Part shown: in pieces, positions 25,773 through 35,625 of the stretch
How the letters are laid out: each line of letters opens with the position of its first letter
How positions within the stretch are numbered: the first letter of the stretch is position 1
The notes under the pieces: generated by a model
The model's database searches: none
Seen by the model: the letters and a program-made list of their open reading frames with translations, nothing else
Told to the model about the DNA's origin: nothing
Assembly (NCBI RefSeq): GCF_014174255.1
Contig: NZ_JABEQJ010000029.1
Span: forward strand, 1-58,040
DNA from: Gluconacetobacter sacchari
Lineage (GTDB): Bacteria > Pseudomonadota > Alphaproteobacteria > Acetobacterales > Acetobacteraceae
Length of the DNA stretch: 58,040 bases
Direction of reading: 5' to 3'
Position numbers and translations under genes: made by a program

Positions 25773-26399
25773 TTATTTGCGATGCCCAGCATGCTTCGCG
25801 GCGACGTTTTCCGGCACCGGCGGCCGCGCGAGCGCCGCGACGCGGTAGTCGAACTCCATCACCCCGGCCAGGTACGGCGCCGCGAACGCCTTGAAGGCGT
25901 CATGCGCGGGGTCGAAATATCCCGGCTGGCTGACGACCGGCCTGCCGACATAATAATTCCGGTCTCCTTCCGAACGGAAGCTGACCAGGAAGCCCATCTG
26001 GTATCCCTCGTCATTTCCCTCGCCGCTGTTCTGGAAGCCGGTCTCGATCGACTCGACCACCGGCCGTCCGTCGGGGCGGCGGGAATCATTCGCCAGTTCC
26101 AGGAAGCGCCGGGCGATCTCGGCCTTCTGGAACGGCGTCACGTCCTTGAGGAAGCGGAACATCACCATGTGCCGGATCAGCCCCAGCCGGAAACCGGGGG
26201 CGGTAAAAGCCGCGACCCCCACCTGGGCCAGGTCCTGCCGCACCGCGACGGCGGCGGCATCGAGCGGCGGCGGCGTCACCGGCGACCGGGCGATCGGCAG
26301 CGAATAGGGGTCGGCCAGCGCCCCCCCGACAGGCACCAGCGCCGCCAAGGTCAGGCCGAGGCCCGCGGCCGCGATCGTTTTGCGAACCAACATCGTCAC
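25773..26399 (-). CDS. Dabb-family secreted protein
   Basis: This 208-residue protein has an N-terminal signal peptide (AAAGLGLTLAALVPVGGALA). A domain starting IRHMVMFRFLKDVTPFQK resembles the stress-responsive alpha/beta-barrel (Dabb) family. ESIETGFQNSGEGNDEGYQMGFLVSF is the usual second half of such a domain. Most Dabb proteins are small and cytoplasmic; an exported one is uncommon. It lies 44 bp upstream of the M13 peptidase on the same strand and may be cotranscribed. Confidence 0.62.
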   Translation of the reverse strand: MTMLVRKTIAAAGLGLTLAALVPVGGALADPYSLPIARSPVTPPPLDAAAVAVRQDLAQVGVAAFTAPGFRLGLIRHMVMFRFLKDVTPFQKAEIARRFLELANDSRRPDGRPVVESIETGFQNSGEGNDEGYQMGFLVSFRSEGDRNYYVGRPVVSQPGYFDPAHDAFKAFAAPYLAGVMEFDYRVAALARPPVPENVAAKHAGHRK

Positions 26400-26420
26400 T
26401 CCCTCCTGGTTACAGTCCCG

Positions 26421-27245
26421 TCAGGCCAAGGCCGCCTGGCGGGCGAATTTCCTCTGCCTGATACGAATCAGATGATAGACGCCCCGCGCGACCAGTTGAT
26501 GAACCCAGCCATGCGGCGCGATGCCGATGGTCTTCAGAATCATGCCACTCACCCGCTGGGTATGCCTGGGCTGATAATAACGCATCGCCCGCGCCATATA
26601 AGCCGCGATGCAGCGGCCATGGTCATAGGGCACGCCGACCGGCTCGTTGGTGGTGTGATAGGCCGACGCCAGCTCGTCGTCCTCGCTTTCCGTCACCCGG
26701 CCCAGCGCGATGCGCGTACGCTGCCACACGCCCAGGTTCTCGCGCTTCAGGTAGCGGTGCATATGGTCGTAGAACAGCTTGAAATGCCTGTATTCATCCG
26801 CCGCGATCTGCCGGCAGATCGCCTTCAGCAGCGGCTCGTCCGTGGCATCGGCCAGCGCGGTATAGAAGGACGAGGTTCCGGTCTCCACCATGCAGCGGGC
26901 GATCAGCTCGCCGGTGCGCGATCCGCGAATGGACCGGTCGACCTCCAGTTCCAGCTTGTACGACGCGCGATAGCGCTCGAACGCCTGCGGATAGTCCCAT
27001 GACGGATCGGCCAGCATCGCCCACCGCCCCAGGGCGTCGCCATGCTGCACCTCCTCGATCGCCCAGTTGTCCGCCGCCTCGCGAAAGGCGGGGTCGTCGA
27101 AGAACACATTGTTCAGATAGAGCGCGTAGTCCACGCCGTTCCGTTCGACCACCGACGCCGCCTTGACCAGCCGGACGATATCGGGGTCGACGCGCGCCGG
27201 ATCGAAACAGTCCCAATCCATCTGTTCAATGCGCCAGTGTTTCAT
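26421..27245 (-). CDS. Ferritin-like diiron protein
   Basis: This 274-residue protein has a four-helix ferritin-like pattern with metal ligands in AIEEVQHGD and AADEYRHFKLF and a further acidic residue in CMVETGTSSFY. Such proteins include acyl-ACP desaturases, rubrerythrin-like and other diiron oxygenases. The ATG at 27245 has GGAG upstream at a good distance; the frame continues upstream but without family-like sequence. It is divergent from sucC across a 206-bp region with an inverted repeat, and 21 bp upstream of the Dabb gene. The substrate is unknown. Confidence 0.62.
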   Translation of the reverse strand: MKHWRIEQMDWDCFDPARVDPDIVRLVKAASVVERNGVDYALYLNNVFFDDPAFREAADNWAIEEVQHGDALGRWAMLADPSWDYPQAFERYRASYKLELEVDRSIRGSRTGELIARCMVETGTSSFYTALADATDEPLLKAICRQIAADEYRHFKLFYDHMHRYLKRENLGVWQRTRIALGRVTESEDDELASAYHTTNEPVGVPYDHGRCIAAYMARAMRYYQPRHTQRVSGMILKTIGIAPHGWVHQLVARGVYHLIRIRQRKFARQAALA

Positions 27246-27340
27246 CGTGCTCCGTCTTTCATGCCATCCCGCCCCAATACCCTCTCTGCCGCCCGAACGC
27301 GCATATACGTAGCCTGAACAAGTCCCTTTCAGCTTCCGAG

Positions 27341-27367
27341 ATGGCATAAACTCTCCGATTATGCCAT
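27341..27367. promoter_or_regulatory. AT-rich inverted repeat between ferritin-like gene and sucC
   Basis: A perfect inverted repeat, ATGGCATAA, 9-nt spacer, TTATGCCAT, lies near the middle of the divergent region, 84 bases before sucC and 95 before the ferritin-like gene. In this GC-rich sequence an AT-rich palindrome of that spacing looks like a transcription-factor operator. A transcribed hairpin is the alternative. Confidence 0.5.
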
Positions 27368-27451
27368 GCAGGCGCTGTCGTGCGGAGGCGACCGGCCCAA
27401 CGTCCGGCGCTGCCCATCGGCGCAATAACAACAAACGCGGATCATAACCGT

Positions 27452-28654
27452 ATGAACATACATGAATATCAGGCAAAAGCCCTGCTGAAGGGATTCGGCA
27501 TGCCCGTGCTGGACGGGCGGGTCGTCCGTTCGCCCGACGAGGCGCTGCTGGCCGCCCGCGCGCTCGGCGGCCCGGTCGTGGTCGTCAAGGCGCAGATCCA
27601 TGCCGGCGGCCGCGGCGCCGGCCATTTCACCGACGATCCCGGCGGCAAGGGCGGCGTCCGCCTGGCCCGCACGCCCGACGACGCGCAGGAGGCCGCGACC
27701 GCGATGCTGGACAGCACGCTGGTCACCCGCCAGACCGGCCCGGCGGGCCGCGTCGTCCGCCGCCTGTATATCGAGGCCGGGTGCGAGATCGCGCGTGAGC
27801 TCTATCTCTCGCTGCTGGTCGATCGCGCCACCGGCCGCATCGTCGTCGTCGCGTCCCAGGACGGCGGCATGGCGATCGAGGATGTCGCCGCCGCCACGCC
27901 CGAACGCATCCTGAAAGAGGCGATCGACCCCGCGACCGGCCTGTCCGACTACCAGTCCCGCACCCTCGCCGCGCGGCTCGACCTGCACGGCCCGTCGATC
28001 CGCGCCTTCACCACCGTCCTGCGCGCGGCCTACGAGGCCTTCGTGGCGCTCGACGCCGCGATCGTCGAGATCAATCCCCTGGTCGTCACCGGCTCGGGCG
28101 ACCTGGTGGCGCTCGACGCCAAGATGAGCTTCGACGACAACGCCCTGTTCCGCCATCCCGAACTGGAGGAACTGCGCGACGAGAACGAGGAGGACCCCCG
28201 CGAGCGCGAGGCCGCGCGCCACGGCCTGGCCTATGTCGGGCTCGACGGCACGATCGGCTGCATGGTCAACGGTGCCGGCCTGGCGATGGCGACCATGGAC
28301 ATCATCAAGATGGAGGGCGAGGAACCGGCCAACTTCCTCGATGTCGGCGGCGGCGCCTCGCGTGAGCGGGTGGCGGCGGCGTTCCGCATCGTCCTGTCCG
28401 ACCAGAAGGTGCGCGGCATCCTGGTGAACATCTTCGGCGGCATCATGCGCTGCGACATCATCGCCGAGGCCATCATCGCCGCCTCCCGCGAAACCGGGCT
28501 GAGCGTGCCGCTGGTGGTCCGGCTGGCCGGCACCAATGTCGAGCAGGGCGAGGACATCCTGTCCCGTTCCGGCCTCAAGATCATCCCGGCCAGCGACCTG
28601 GGCGACGCGGCCCGCAAGATTGTCGCCGCGGTGCGCGCGGAAGGAGACGCCTGA
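27452..28654 (+). CDS. sucC: Succinate-CoA ligase, beta subunit
   Basis: This 400-residue ATP-grasp subunit of succinyl-CoA synthetase begins [12 protein letters not shown] and has [43 protein letters not shown] and [10 protein letters not shown], all standard. Paired with sucD it interconverts succinyl-CoA and succinate with ADP or GDP. Malate-CoA ligase is the closest alternative but nothing nearby supports it. Its stop overlaps the sucD start by one base. Confidence 0.92.
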   Translation: MNIHEYQAKALLKGFGMPVLDGRVVRSPDEALLAARALGGPVVVVKAQIHAGGRGAGHFTDDPGGKGGVRLARTPDDAQEAATAMLDSTLVTRQTGPAGRVVRRLYIEAGCEIARELYLSLLVDRATGRIVVVASQDGGMAIEDVAAATPERILKEAIDPATGLSDYQSRTLAARLDLHGPSIRAFTTVLRAAYEAFVALDAAIVEINPLVVTGSGDLVALDAKMSFDDNALFRHPELEELRDENEEDPREREAARHGLAYVGLDGTIGCMVNGAGLAMATMDIIKMEGEEPANFLDVGGGASRERVAAAFRIVLSDQKVRGILVNIFGGIMRCDIIAEAIIAASRETGLSVPLVVRLAGTNVEQGEDILSRSGLKIIPASDLGDAARKIVAAVRAEGDA

Positions 28655-29535
28655 TGTCCATCCTGGTCCATAGCGATACCCGCGTCCTCACCCAGGGCTT
28701 CACCGGCGCCCAGGGCACCTTCCATTCCGAACAGGCCCTGGCCTACGGCACCAAACTGGTCGGCGGCGTCACCCCCGGCCGGGGCGGCGAGACCCATCTC
28801 GGCCTGCCGGTCTTCGACACGGTGGCCCAGGCCTGCGCCGCCACGCGCGTCGATGCCAGCGTCATCTACGTGCCGCCAGCCGGCGCCGCCGATGCGATCC
28901 TGGAGGCCATCGCCGCCCGCGTGCCCCTGATCGTCTGCATCACCGAAGGCATTCCGGTGCTGGACATGGTGCGCGTGCAGCAGGTGCTGCACCGGTCCGA
29001 AAGCCTGCTGATCGGCCCGAACTGCCCCGGCATCATCACCCCCGGCGAATGCAAGATCGGCATCATGCCCGGCGCGATCCACCGCCCCGGCAAGGTCGGA
29101 ATCGTCTCGCGCTCCGGCACCCTGACGTACGAAGCCGTGGCCCAGACCACGGCCGTCGGCCTGGGACAGAGCACCTGCGTCGGCATCGGCGGCGATCCGG
29201 TCAAGGGCCTCGATTTCATCGACGTGCTGGACCGCTTCCTCGCCGACCCCGAAACCGACTCGATCATCATGATCGGCGAGATCGGCGGCACGTCGGAAAT
29301 CGAGGCCGCCGCCCTGATCCGCGACAGCGGCACCAAAAAGCCTGTCGTGGGCTTCATCGCCGGCGCCACCGCTCCGCCGGGGCGCCGCATGGGCCATGCC
29401 GGCGCGGTCATCACCGGCGGCCACGAAACGGCCGCCGCCAAGATCGAGGCCCTGCGCGATGCCGGCATCCACGTCTCCGCCAGCCCCGCCCTGCTGGGCC
29501 GCACCCTGCTGGATGTCCTGACCGGCCGCGCCTGA
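28654..29535 (+). CDS. sucD: Succinate-CoA ligase, alpha subunit
   Basis: This 293-residue subunit binds CoA and carries the transiently phosphorylated histidine in [59 protein letters not shown] and [10 protein letters not shown] are the expected blocks. The start overlaps the sucC stop (TGATG). A clear hairpin follows. sucAB and other citric-acid-cycle genes are not in the window. Confidence 0.94.
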   Translation: MSILVHSDTRVLTQGFTGAQGTFHSEQALAYGTKLVGGVTPGRGGETHLGLPVFDTVAQACAATRVDASVIYVPPAGAADAILEAIAARVPLIVCITEGIPVLDMVRVQQVLHRSESLLIGPNCPGIITPGECKIGIMPGAIHRPGKVGIVSRSGTLTYEAVAQTTAVGLGQSTCVGIGGDPVKGLDFIDVLDRFLADPETDSIIMIGEIGGTSEIEAAALIRDSGTKKPVVGFIAGATAPPGRRMGHAGAVITGGHETAAAKIEALRDAGIHVSASPALLGRTLLDVLTGRA

Positions 29536-29544
29536 TCCTTCACA

Positions 29545-29568
29545 CGGTCCGCCCTCCGGGGCGGACCG
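29545..29568. terminator. Terminator hairpin after sucD
   Basis: CGGTCCGCC and GGCGGACCG form a perfect 9-bp stem with a 6-nt loop just after the sucD stop. There is no T-run. It lies between sucD and the convergent unknown gene, and can serve both. Confidence 0.7.
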
Positions 29569-29594
29569 GATTCAGTGGCTGGCCGTTCGTGCCA

Positions 29595-30152
29595 TCACGA
29601 CTGGGGCAAGCCCACCGATACGAGCCGAATACGGGACGAATCGAGTTCCCCCTTGCGGATCATTTCCTTCACCGCGGTCACGGACACGGCAGGCGGCTTC
29701 ATCTTGCCCCGTTGATGCTTCTCGTTGTCATCCTCGACAAAGCGCTGGGTCGACGGGTCGAGATAGCCGTAGCCGCACAAAGACGGGTTGCGCACATCGG
29801 CCATCACGGCGACGACATGATAGCGCGTCTGGCCGACCCAGTTCTCCGCGATCGATTCCTGATTGACGCTGGGGTAGTTGAACGTCACCCCCCGGGAATG
29901 CAAATAATCGAAAATGCCCTCCATGAGGATGGTTATCAGTTTCTGTTTCTTGGGATTGAATGGAAACCCGTAATAGAAATAATCCTGATAGATCGTCTCT
30001 TCTTTCGGGAGCGATTTTGGATTGACAAGCCCCACAAGGCTCTGCATCGCAGTGGGTCTGGGTTTCACCCTGACCGGCCGGTCACGGAAGATGATCGCCC
30101 CACGATGATTGAAAAAAATCGGAACGATAACGTGTGTCGGCTGGTCGCTCAT
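29595..30152 (-). CDS. Hypothetical protein of unknown family
   Basis: I do not recognise this 185-residue protein. It has no signal peptide, membrane segment or known motif. It is rich in Lys, Tyr and Phe (DYFYYGFPFNPKKQK) and ends with a charged KEMIRKGELDSSRIRLVS segment. The coding sequence is clearly more AT-rich than both neighbours, which suggests recent acquisition. It stands alone between sucD and the GNAT gene, with 135 bp of upstream sequence. Confidence 0.6.
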   Translation of the reverse strand: MSDQPTHVIVPIFFNHRGAIIFRDRPVRVKPRPTAMQSLVGLVNPKSLPKEETIYQDYFYYGFPFNPKKQKLITILMEGIFDYLHSRGVTFNYPSVNQESIAENWVGQTRYHVVAVMADVRNPSLCGYGYLDPSTQRFVEDDNEKHQRGKMKPPAVSVTAVKEMIRKGELDSSRIRLVSVGLPQS

Positions 30153-30287
30153 AGAATCGTCTCCCGGGCTTCGGGATATCAGATTCCTCCGATTCCCGGC
30201 AACGGTCTGATACGAAAGCCATCCGCTGATTCCCCGTGCGGCCGATCAGGAACCCGATGCGTGGACGAGACGGGAGGAACGACCTGA

Positions 30288-30926
30288 ATGCGCGTGACGA
30301 TCGAGACCTTGACGGGCGAGCATATCGTGCCGGTCCTGCCCGACCTCGCCCGCCTGCGCATCGCGGTCTTCCGCGAATGGCCCTATCTGTACGACGGCGA
30401 CGTGGCCTACGAGGAAAGGTACCTCCAGTTCTACGTCCGCAGTCCGGGTGCCGCCATCATCGTCGCCCGCGACGGCGGCACGGTCATCGGGGCCGCGACC
30501 TGCCTGCCGCTGCGCGACGAACAGGCCCCCATCCGCGCGCCGTTCGAGGCACGCGGCCTGGACCTGGACGATTTCTTCTATTTCGGCGAGTCCGTGCTGC
30601 TGGGCGCCTATCGCGGCCAGGGCCTGGGCGTGCGCTTCTTCGCGGAGCGCGAGCACCATGCCCTCGCGACCAGCCCGGCCCGTTTCGCGACCTTCTGCTC
30701 GGTGCGCCGCCCGGACGACCACCCGGCCCGCCCGCCGGGCGCCACCACGCTGCATGGCTTCTGGGCCCGGCGCGGCTTCCGCCCGCTGCCCGGCGTGACC
30801 TGCGTGCTGGACTGGAAGGAGCCGGGCCAGACGGACGAGACTCCCCACCTTCTCGATTTCTTCATCAAGCCGATTCGCGGCGCCCCCATCCCCGCCAGCC
30901 TCGAAACGCAGGAACATGCTCCATGA
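30288..30926 (+). CDS. GNAT family N-acetyltransferase
   Basis: This 212-residue GNAT-fold protein has GAAIIVARDGGTVIGAATC for the central strands and SVLLGAYRGQGLGVRFFAERE for the acetyl-CoA pyrophosphate loop (RGQGLG). Its last four bases are ATGA, overlapping the start of the carbon-nitrogen hydrolase gene. The same two activities occur as one fused protein in other bacteria, so they probably work on the same substrate. Acceptor unknown. Confidence 0.8.
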   Translation: MRVTIETLTGEHIVPVLPDLARLRIAVFREWPYLYDGDVAYEERYLQFYVRSPGAAIIVARDGGTVIGAATCLPLRDEQAPIRAPFEARGLDLDDFFYFGESVLLGAYRGQGLGVRFFAEREHHALATSPARFATFCSVRRPDDHPARPPGATTLHGFWARRGFRPLPGVTCVLDWKEPGQTDETPHLLDFFIKPIRGAPIPASLETQEHAP

Positions 30927-31801
30927 ACGCACCCGTCCGACTGGGCGTGCTGGCCTGGACCGTCGCACGCAACCGCACGATCGACGATTACGCCCACCAT
31001 CTGGATGCCCTGGTCGCCGAAGCCGCGCCGCGCGCCGACCTGCTGCTGATGCCGGAATATGCCTGCATGGAAGCCGCCGCCGCGCTGACCGGCCGTCCCG
31101 ACCCGGCGGCGGAACTGGCGGCCGTCTGCCAACAGAGCGACGCCATCCTGGAGATCATGCGCCAGGCCGCGCAACGCCATCGGGTCTGGCTGATGCCCGG
31201 CACCCTGCCCCGGCCGGAGGCATCCGGCATACGCAACCGCGCCCCCCTGATCGCCCCGGACGGCCGGATCGCGTTCCAGGACAAACATGTCATGACCAGG
31301 TTCGAGACCGAATCCTGGGGCGTGCGCGCCGGCAACCCGCCCGGCGTGTTCGAAACGCCCTGGGGCCGGATCGGCACCTCGGTCTGCTACGATTCGGAAT
31401 TTCCGATGCTGGCGCGCGCCCAGATCGAAGCCGGGGCGTGGCTGGTCCTGGTCCCCACCTGCACCGATTCCCTGCATGGCTTCAACCGGGTGCGGATCTC
31501 GGCACAGGCCCGCGCGCTGGAAAACCAGTGCTTCGTCGCGGTCTCCCCGACGGTGGGCGACGCGCCCTGGCTGGCCACGCTCGACGAAAACCATGGCTGC
31601 GCCGGGGTCTACGGTCCGGTGGATCGCGGCTTCCCCGCCGACGGCATCATGGCGGAAGGCCGGCTGGACGAGGGCGGCTGGATCTTCACCACGCTCGACC
31701 CGGCGACGCTCGACGCGGTGCGCGAACAGGGCGCGGTGCGCAATTGCCGGGACTGGCCGACCACGGTTCCCGCGGCCGGCTCCCTCCCGTTCGACACCTG
31801 A
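30923..31801 (+). CDS. Carbon-nitrogen hydrolase (nitrilase superfamily)
   Basis: This 292-residue enzyme has the Glu-Lys-Cys triad of the nitrilase superfamily in LLMPEYAC, FQDKHVMTRFE and TSVCYDSEFP. The superfamily includes amidases, nitrilases and carbamoylases. The ATG at 30923 overlaps the GNAT stop. A substrate cannot be inferred; the coupled acetyltransferase suggests an acylated amine or amide. A TetR gene on the opposite strand lies 30 bp beyond its end. Confidence 0.87.
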   Translation: MNAPVRLGVLAWTVARNRTIDDYAHHLDALVAEAAPRADLLLMPEYACMEAAAALTGRPDPAAELAAVCQQSDAILEIMRQAAQRHRVWLMPGTLPRPEASGIRNRAPLIAPDGRIAFQDKHVMTRFETESWGVRAGNPPGVFETPWGRIGTSVCYDSEFPMLARAQIEAGAWLVLVPTCTDSLHGFNRVRISAQARALENQCFVAVSPTVGDAPWLATLDENHGCAGVYGPVDRGFPADGIMAEGRLDEGGWIFTTLDPATLDAVREQGAVRNCRDWPTTVPAAGSLPFDT

Positions 31802-31831
31802 CAGCCGCCACCTGCGGCATGGCCGGCGGCG

Positions 31832-32491
31832 TCAGGCCGGCAGCACCATCGGCAGCACATCCGACAGCAGCCGCCGCGACAGATCCGCCTCGTCGCCTGC
31901 CGACAGTCCGCGACGACGCATCATCAGCAGCGGCAGCATGACGGCGCCCATGACCATCATCAGCGTCAGTTCGGGCGATCCGTCATGCCGCAGCAACCCG
32001 TCCGCCCGGGCCTCCCGCAACAGGGGCAGCATCGCGTCCTGATAGGGGTCCCAGATCTCGCGCAGGATATAATCCTGGCGCTCGCCGGGCTGGCTCATCT
32101 CGTCGGAGAGAAATTTCGCCAGTTCGGGAATGTCGCAATTGGCGGTAATGAACCGCCTCAGCCCTTCGCGCACCCGCTCCTCGGTCGACCCGGGCCCCTC
32201 GTGCAGTTCCGCGATCGACTGCCGCGCCGCCGCCAGCCGCAGCGCGATTTCATCGACCACCGCTTTCCACAGCGCGAATTTCGAGCCGAACTGATGCGAA
32301 ATCAGCGCGGGATCGACTCCCGCCTCCTCGGCGATCTGCCGCAGCCCCGTTCCGTCATAGCCCTTCCGCGCGAAGCCGTGCAGGGCCGCGCCCAGCATGG
32401 CATCGCGCGCCGCGGGCGTGCCTTTCGCCGGGCGCCCCCGACGGCGGCTGAGCGGAGCATGATGGATCGGCACAGATCGTCCTCTGTTCAA
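31832..32491 (-). CDS. TetR family regulator
   Basis: This 219-residue one-component repressor has an N-terminal helix-turn-helix ([20 protein letters not shown], then [20 protein letters not shown]) after an Arg/Lys-rich start, and an alpha-helical ligand-binding C-terminal domain. It is divergent from bioB with 156 bp between the starts and convergent with the hydrolase gene. It could control either itself and bioB or the GNAT-hydrolase pair; no operator palindrome stood out. Confidence 0.87.
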   Translation of the reverse strand: MNRGRSVPIHHAPLSRRRGRPAKGTPAARDAMLGAALHGFARKGYDGTGLRQIAEEAGVDPALISHQFGSKFALWKAVVDEIALRLAAARQSIAELHEGPGSTEERVREGLRRFITANCDIPELAKFLSDEMSQPGERQDYILREIWDPYQDAMLPLLREARADGLLRHDGSPELTLMMVMGAVMLPLLMMRRRGLSAGDEADLSRRLLSDVLPMVLPA

Positions 32492-32647
32492 TATCGCGCC
32501 GACGACCCTAGCACCCCCGGCGCCGGCTTTCTATCAGGCAGGCCGACGGCGATCGCAACCGGACAGACCGGACCGACATGGGTGACATCCCCCCCGGTTC
32601 TGTGGCACAGCGTTCCACCTATCGCCGACAGTCCAGGAACCCGCCCG

Positions 32648-33658
32648 ATGCCCGATGGTCTCATGCCGGCCGCATCGCCCGCCTACGCCGATCCGTCCCT
32701 TCCGCCGGTCCGCACCGACTGGACGCGCGACGAGATCGCGGCGCTGATCGCCCTGCCCTTCCCCGAACTGCTGTTCCGGGCGCAGAGCGTGCATCGCGCC
32801 CGCTTCGACCCGACCCAGGTGCAGATCTCCACCCTGCTCTCGATCAAGACCGGCGGCTGCCCGGAAGACTGCGCCTATTGCCCTCAGAGCGCGATGCACG
32901 AGGATGGCGGCGTCAAGGCCAGCCGCCTGATGGCGGTCGAGGCCGTGCTGAAGGAAGCCCGCGCCGCGCGCGACGCCGGGGCCGCGCGCTTCTGCATGGG
33001 CGCCGCCTGGCGCTCGCCCAAGGATCACGACCTGGAAACCGTCTGCGCCATGGTCGAGGGCGTCAAGGCGCTGGGGCTGGAAAGCTGCGTCACCCTCGGC
33101 ATGCTCGACGCCCGCCAGGCGCAGCGCCTTCGCGATGCGGGGCTCGATTACTACAACCATAACCTCGACACCTCGCCCGAGCATTACGGCAACATCATCA
33201 CCACCCGCACCTATCAGGACCGGCTGGACACGCTGTCCCACGTGCGCGACGCCGGGATCAACGTCTGCTGCGGCGGCATCGTCGGCATGGGCGAGGACGA
33301 AGGCGACCGCGCCGGGCTGATCGCCAGCCTGGCCAGCCTGCCGAAACACCCCGAGAGCGTGCCGATCAACCTGCTGGTGCGCGTGGCCGGCACCCCGCTG
33401 GCCGAGGCCGAGGCAGTCGACCCGATCGATTTCGTGCGCATCATCGCCGCCGCCCGCATCGCCATGCCCGCCAGCCGCGTGCGCCTGGCCGCCGGGCGCG
33501 AGAACATGACGGACGAAGCCCAGACCCTGTGCTTCCTGGCGGGCGCGAACTCGATCTTCTACGGCGAGAAACTGCTGACCACCCCCAACCCCGAAGCCAG
33601 CCGCGACGCCCGCCTGCTGGCGCGCCTGGGCATGCATACCAGCCTCGTCCAGGCCTGA
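32648..33658 (+). CDS. bioB: Biotin synthase
   Basis: This 336-residue radical SAM enzyme inserts sulfur into dethiobiotin. The CPEDCAYC cluster motif, followed by QSAMHEDGG, and [24 protein letters not shown] and AAGRENM are diagnostic. ATG at 32648 is preferred; one at 32663 is in frame. Other biotin genes are absent from the window, so bioB is isolated here. I find no BioR-like operator. Confidence 0.95.
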   Translation: MPDGLMPAASPAYADPSLPPVRTDWTRDEIAALIALPFPELLFRAQSVHRARFDPTQVQISTLLSIKTGGCPEDCAYCPQSAMHEDGGVKASRLMAVEAVLKEARAARDAGAARFCMGAAWRSPKDHDLETVCAMVEGVKALGLESCVTLGMLDARQAQRLRDAGLDYYNHNLDTSPEHYGNIITTRTYQDRLDTLSHVRDAGINVCCGGIVGMGEDEGDRAGLIASLASLPKHPESVPINLLVRVAGTPLAEAEAVDPIDFVRIIAAARIAMPASRVRLAAGRENMTDEAQTLCFLAGANSIFYGEKLLTTPNPEASRDARLLARLGMHTSLVQA

Positions 33659-33730
33659 GCGGACCGCGCCGGCCGCATCCGCGCGATTTAAGGCTTGCGT
33701 CCGGGCACGGCCTGTCCGACATCACGCCCC

Positions 33731-34366
33731 ATGGCCTATATGATCAAGGAGATGTTCGCGACCCTCCAGGGTGAGGGCGCGCACGCCGGCCGCGCCGCCG
33801 TGTTCTGCCGTTTCGCCGGATGCAATCTCTGGTCGGGGCGGGAGGCCGATCGCGCGGGCGCGACCTGCCGCTTCTGCGACACCCATTTCGTCGGCACCGA
33901 CGGCGAGGGCGGCGGCCGCTTCCCCGACGCCGCCTCCCTGGCCGACGCCATCGCCGCTACCTGGGCCGCGCCCGGCATGGACCACGCCTTCGTCGTCTTC
34001 ACCGGCGGCGAGCCCCTGCTGCAACTCGACGCGCCCCTGATCGCGGCGGTGCATGCGCGCGGCTTCGAAATCGCCATCGAGACCAACGGCACCCTCCCCG
34101 CCCCCGAGGGCATCGACTGGATCTGCGTCAGCCCCAAGGCCGGCGCGCCGCTGGTCCAGCGCACCGGCCACGAACTCAAGCTGGTCTACCCCCAGCCCGA
34201 CCGGCTGCCCGAAACGGTGGCCGACCTCGATTTCCGCCAATTCTGGCTCCAGCCGATGGACGGCCCCGACCAGGCCCGCAATACCGAACAGGCGGTCGCC
34301 TATTGCCGCGCCCACCCGCGCTGGCGCCTGTCCTTGCAGACCCACAAGCTGATCGGGATTCCCTGA
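33731..34366 (+). CDS. queE: 7-carboxy-7-deazaguanine synthase
   Basis: This 211-residue radical SAM enzyme forms the 7-deazaguanine core of queuosine. It has [20 protein letters not shown] and the modified cluster motif in which the first cysteine is separated from CRFC by a long insert, typical of one QueE subtype. GGEPLLQ and ETNGTLPAP follow. It starts 73 bp after bioB and leads the queE-queC-queD-SulP operon. No preQ1 riboswitch was seen upstream. Confidence 0.92.
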   Translation: MAYMIKEMFATLQGEGAHAGRAAVFCRFAGCNLWSGREADRAGATCRFCDTHFVGTDGEGGGRFPDAASLADAIAATWAAPGMDHAFVVFTGGEPLLQLDAPLIAAVHARGFEIAIETNGTLPAPEGIDWICVSPKAGAPLVQRTGHELKLVYPQPDRLPETVADLDFRQFWLQPMDGPDQARNTEQAVAYCRAHPRWRLSLQTHKLIGIP

Positions 34367-34367
34367 G

Positions 34368-35105
34368 ATGGCCGCCTCCCTCACGCCCGCCGACCCGCAA
34401 CGGGAAAGCGCGATCGTCCTGTTCTCCGGCGGCCAGGATTCCGCGACCTGCCTCGCCTGGGCCCTCTCGCGCTTCGGCCGGGTCGAGACGCTCGGCTTCG
34501 CCTACGGCCAGCGCCACGCGGTGGAACTGGCATGCCGCGACACGCTGCGCGCGGGCATGGCGGCGCGCGACCCCGCATGGGCGGCCCGGCTGGGCGAGGA
34601 CCACACACTGGCGCTCGACGCCCTGGGCGCGGTCTCCGACACCGCGCTGACGCGCGACGCCGCCATCACGATGAACGAGAACGGCCTGCCCAGCACCTTC
34701 GTCCCCGGCCGCAACCTCATCTTCCTCACCTTCGCCGCCGCGCTGGCCGCTCGCCGAGGCGCCCGCCATATCGTCGCCGGCATGTGCGAGACCGACTATT
34801 CCGGCTACCCCGACTGCCGCGACGACACGATCAAGGCCATGCAGGTGGCGCTCAATCTCGGCATGGCCAGCCGCCTGGTCCTGCACACGCCGCTGATGTG
34901 GATCGACAAGGCCGACACCTGGCGCCTCGCGGAAACCCTCGGCGGCCCCGACCTGGTCTCGCTGATCAACCGCGAGAGCCATAGCTGCTATCTCGGCACA
35001 CGCGACGTCATGCACCCGTGGGGCCATGGCTGCGGCACCTGCCCGGCCTGCGACCTGCGCCGCGCGGGGTGGGAACGTTACAGGGCGGCCCGCGCCGATG
35101 CTTGA
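34368..35105 (+). CDS. queC: 7-cyano-7-deazaguanine synthase
   Basis: This 245-residue PP-loop ATPase makes preQ0 from carboxydeazaguanine. [15 protein letters not shown] is the ATP-binding loop; [17 protein letters not shown] and the C-terminal zinc site with [13 protein letters not shown] are standard. The start is one base after the queE stop, and the end overlaps queD by 8 bases. Confidence 0.95.
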   Translation: MAASLTPADPQRESAIVLFSGGQDSATCLAWALSRFGRVETLGFAYGQRHAVELACRDTLRAGMAARDPAWAARLGEDHTLALDALGAVSDTALTRDAAITMNENGLPSTFVPGRNLIFLTFAAALAARRGARHIVAGMCETDYSGYPDCRDDTIKAMQVALNLGMASRLVLHTPLMWIDKADTWRLAETLGGPDLVSLINRESHSCYLGTRDVMHPWGHGCGTCPACDLRRAGWERYRAARADA

Positions 35106-35625
35106 CCTCGTCTTCACCCGCCGCTTCTCGATGGGCCACCGGCTGATCCACGGCGCCAGCGAAAGCTGCGCCCTGCCCCACGGCCACAACGAATTCGTCA
35201 CCGTGCGCCTGCGCCCCACCGCGCCCCGCCCGCTGGACGGCGCGGGCAACATGGTCGTCTCCTTCCAGCGCGCCAAGGCCCGCTGGCATCGTTTCGTGGA
35301 CGACCGGCTGGACCATGCCCTGCAACTGGCCGAGGACGATCCCCTGCTGGCCTGGTTCCGCGCGCACGAGCCCGCGCGCGCCCGTCGCATCGTCGTCACG
35401 CCCGGCGACCCGACCACCGAACTGATGGCCTGCCTGATGATGGCCAAGCTGAACGCGCTGCTGGACGACGACGGCGCCCTGCTGCGCTGCGCCGAGATCA
35501 CGTTGCAGGAAACCCCGACCAACACCGTCCGTTACGAAGGCGATCCGCTGGAGATGCTGCCCATGCCCCGCCCGGCGGCGCAGTGCTGGTGGCTGCGCGC
35601 CGACGACAGCATCGCCGATGCCTGA
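35098..35625 (+). CDS. queD: 6-carboxytetrahydropterin synthase (QueD)
   Basis: This 175-residue T-fold enzyme converts dihydroneopterin triphosphate to carboxytetrahydropterin. The zinc histidines are in SMGHRLIH and HGHN; the catalytic Cys is in SCALPHGHN and a Glu in QETPTNTV. It is longer than the about 120-residue E. coli enzyme, with extra loops. The ATG at 35098 lies inside the queC end; its own end overlaps the transporter start by 8 bases. Confidence 0.92.
   Translation: MLDLVFTRRFSMGHRLIHGASESCALPHGHNEFVTVRLRPTAPRPLDGAGNMVVSFQRAKARWHRFVDDRLDHALQLAEDDPLLAWFRAHEPARARRIVVTPGDPTTELMACLMMAKLNALLDDDGALLRCAEITLQETPTNTVRYEGDPLEMLPMPRPAAQCWWLRADDSIADA

Noticed and set aside
32492-32647. Possible BioR operator before bioB
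   Set aside because: No TTAT-type palindrome was found; only imperfect GC repeats are present.
33659-33730. Possible preQ1 riboswitch before queE
   Set aside because: The 72-bp gap has no A-rich pseudoknot tail or C-rich loop of a preQ1 aptamer.
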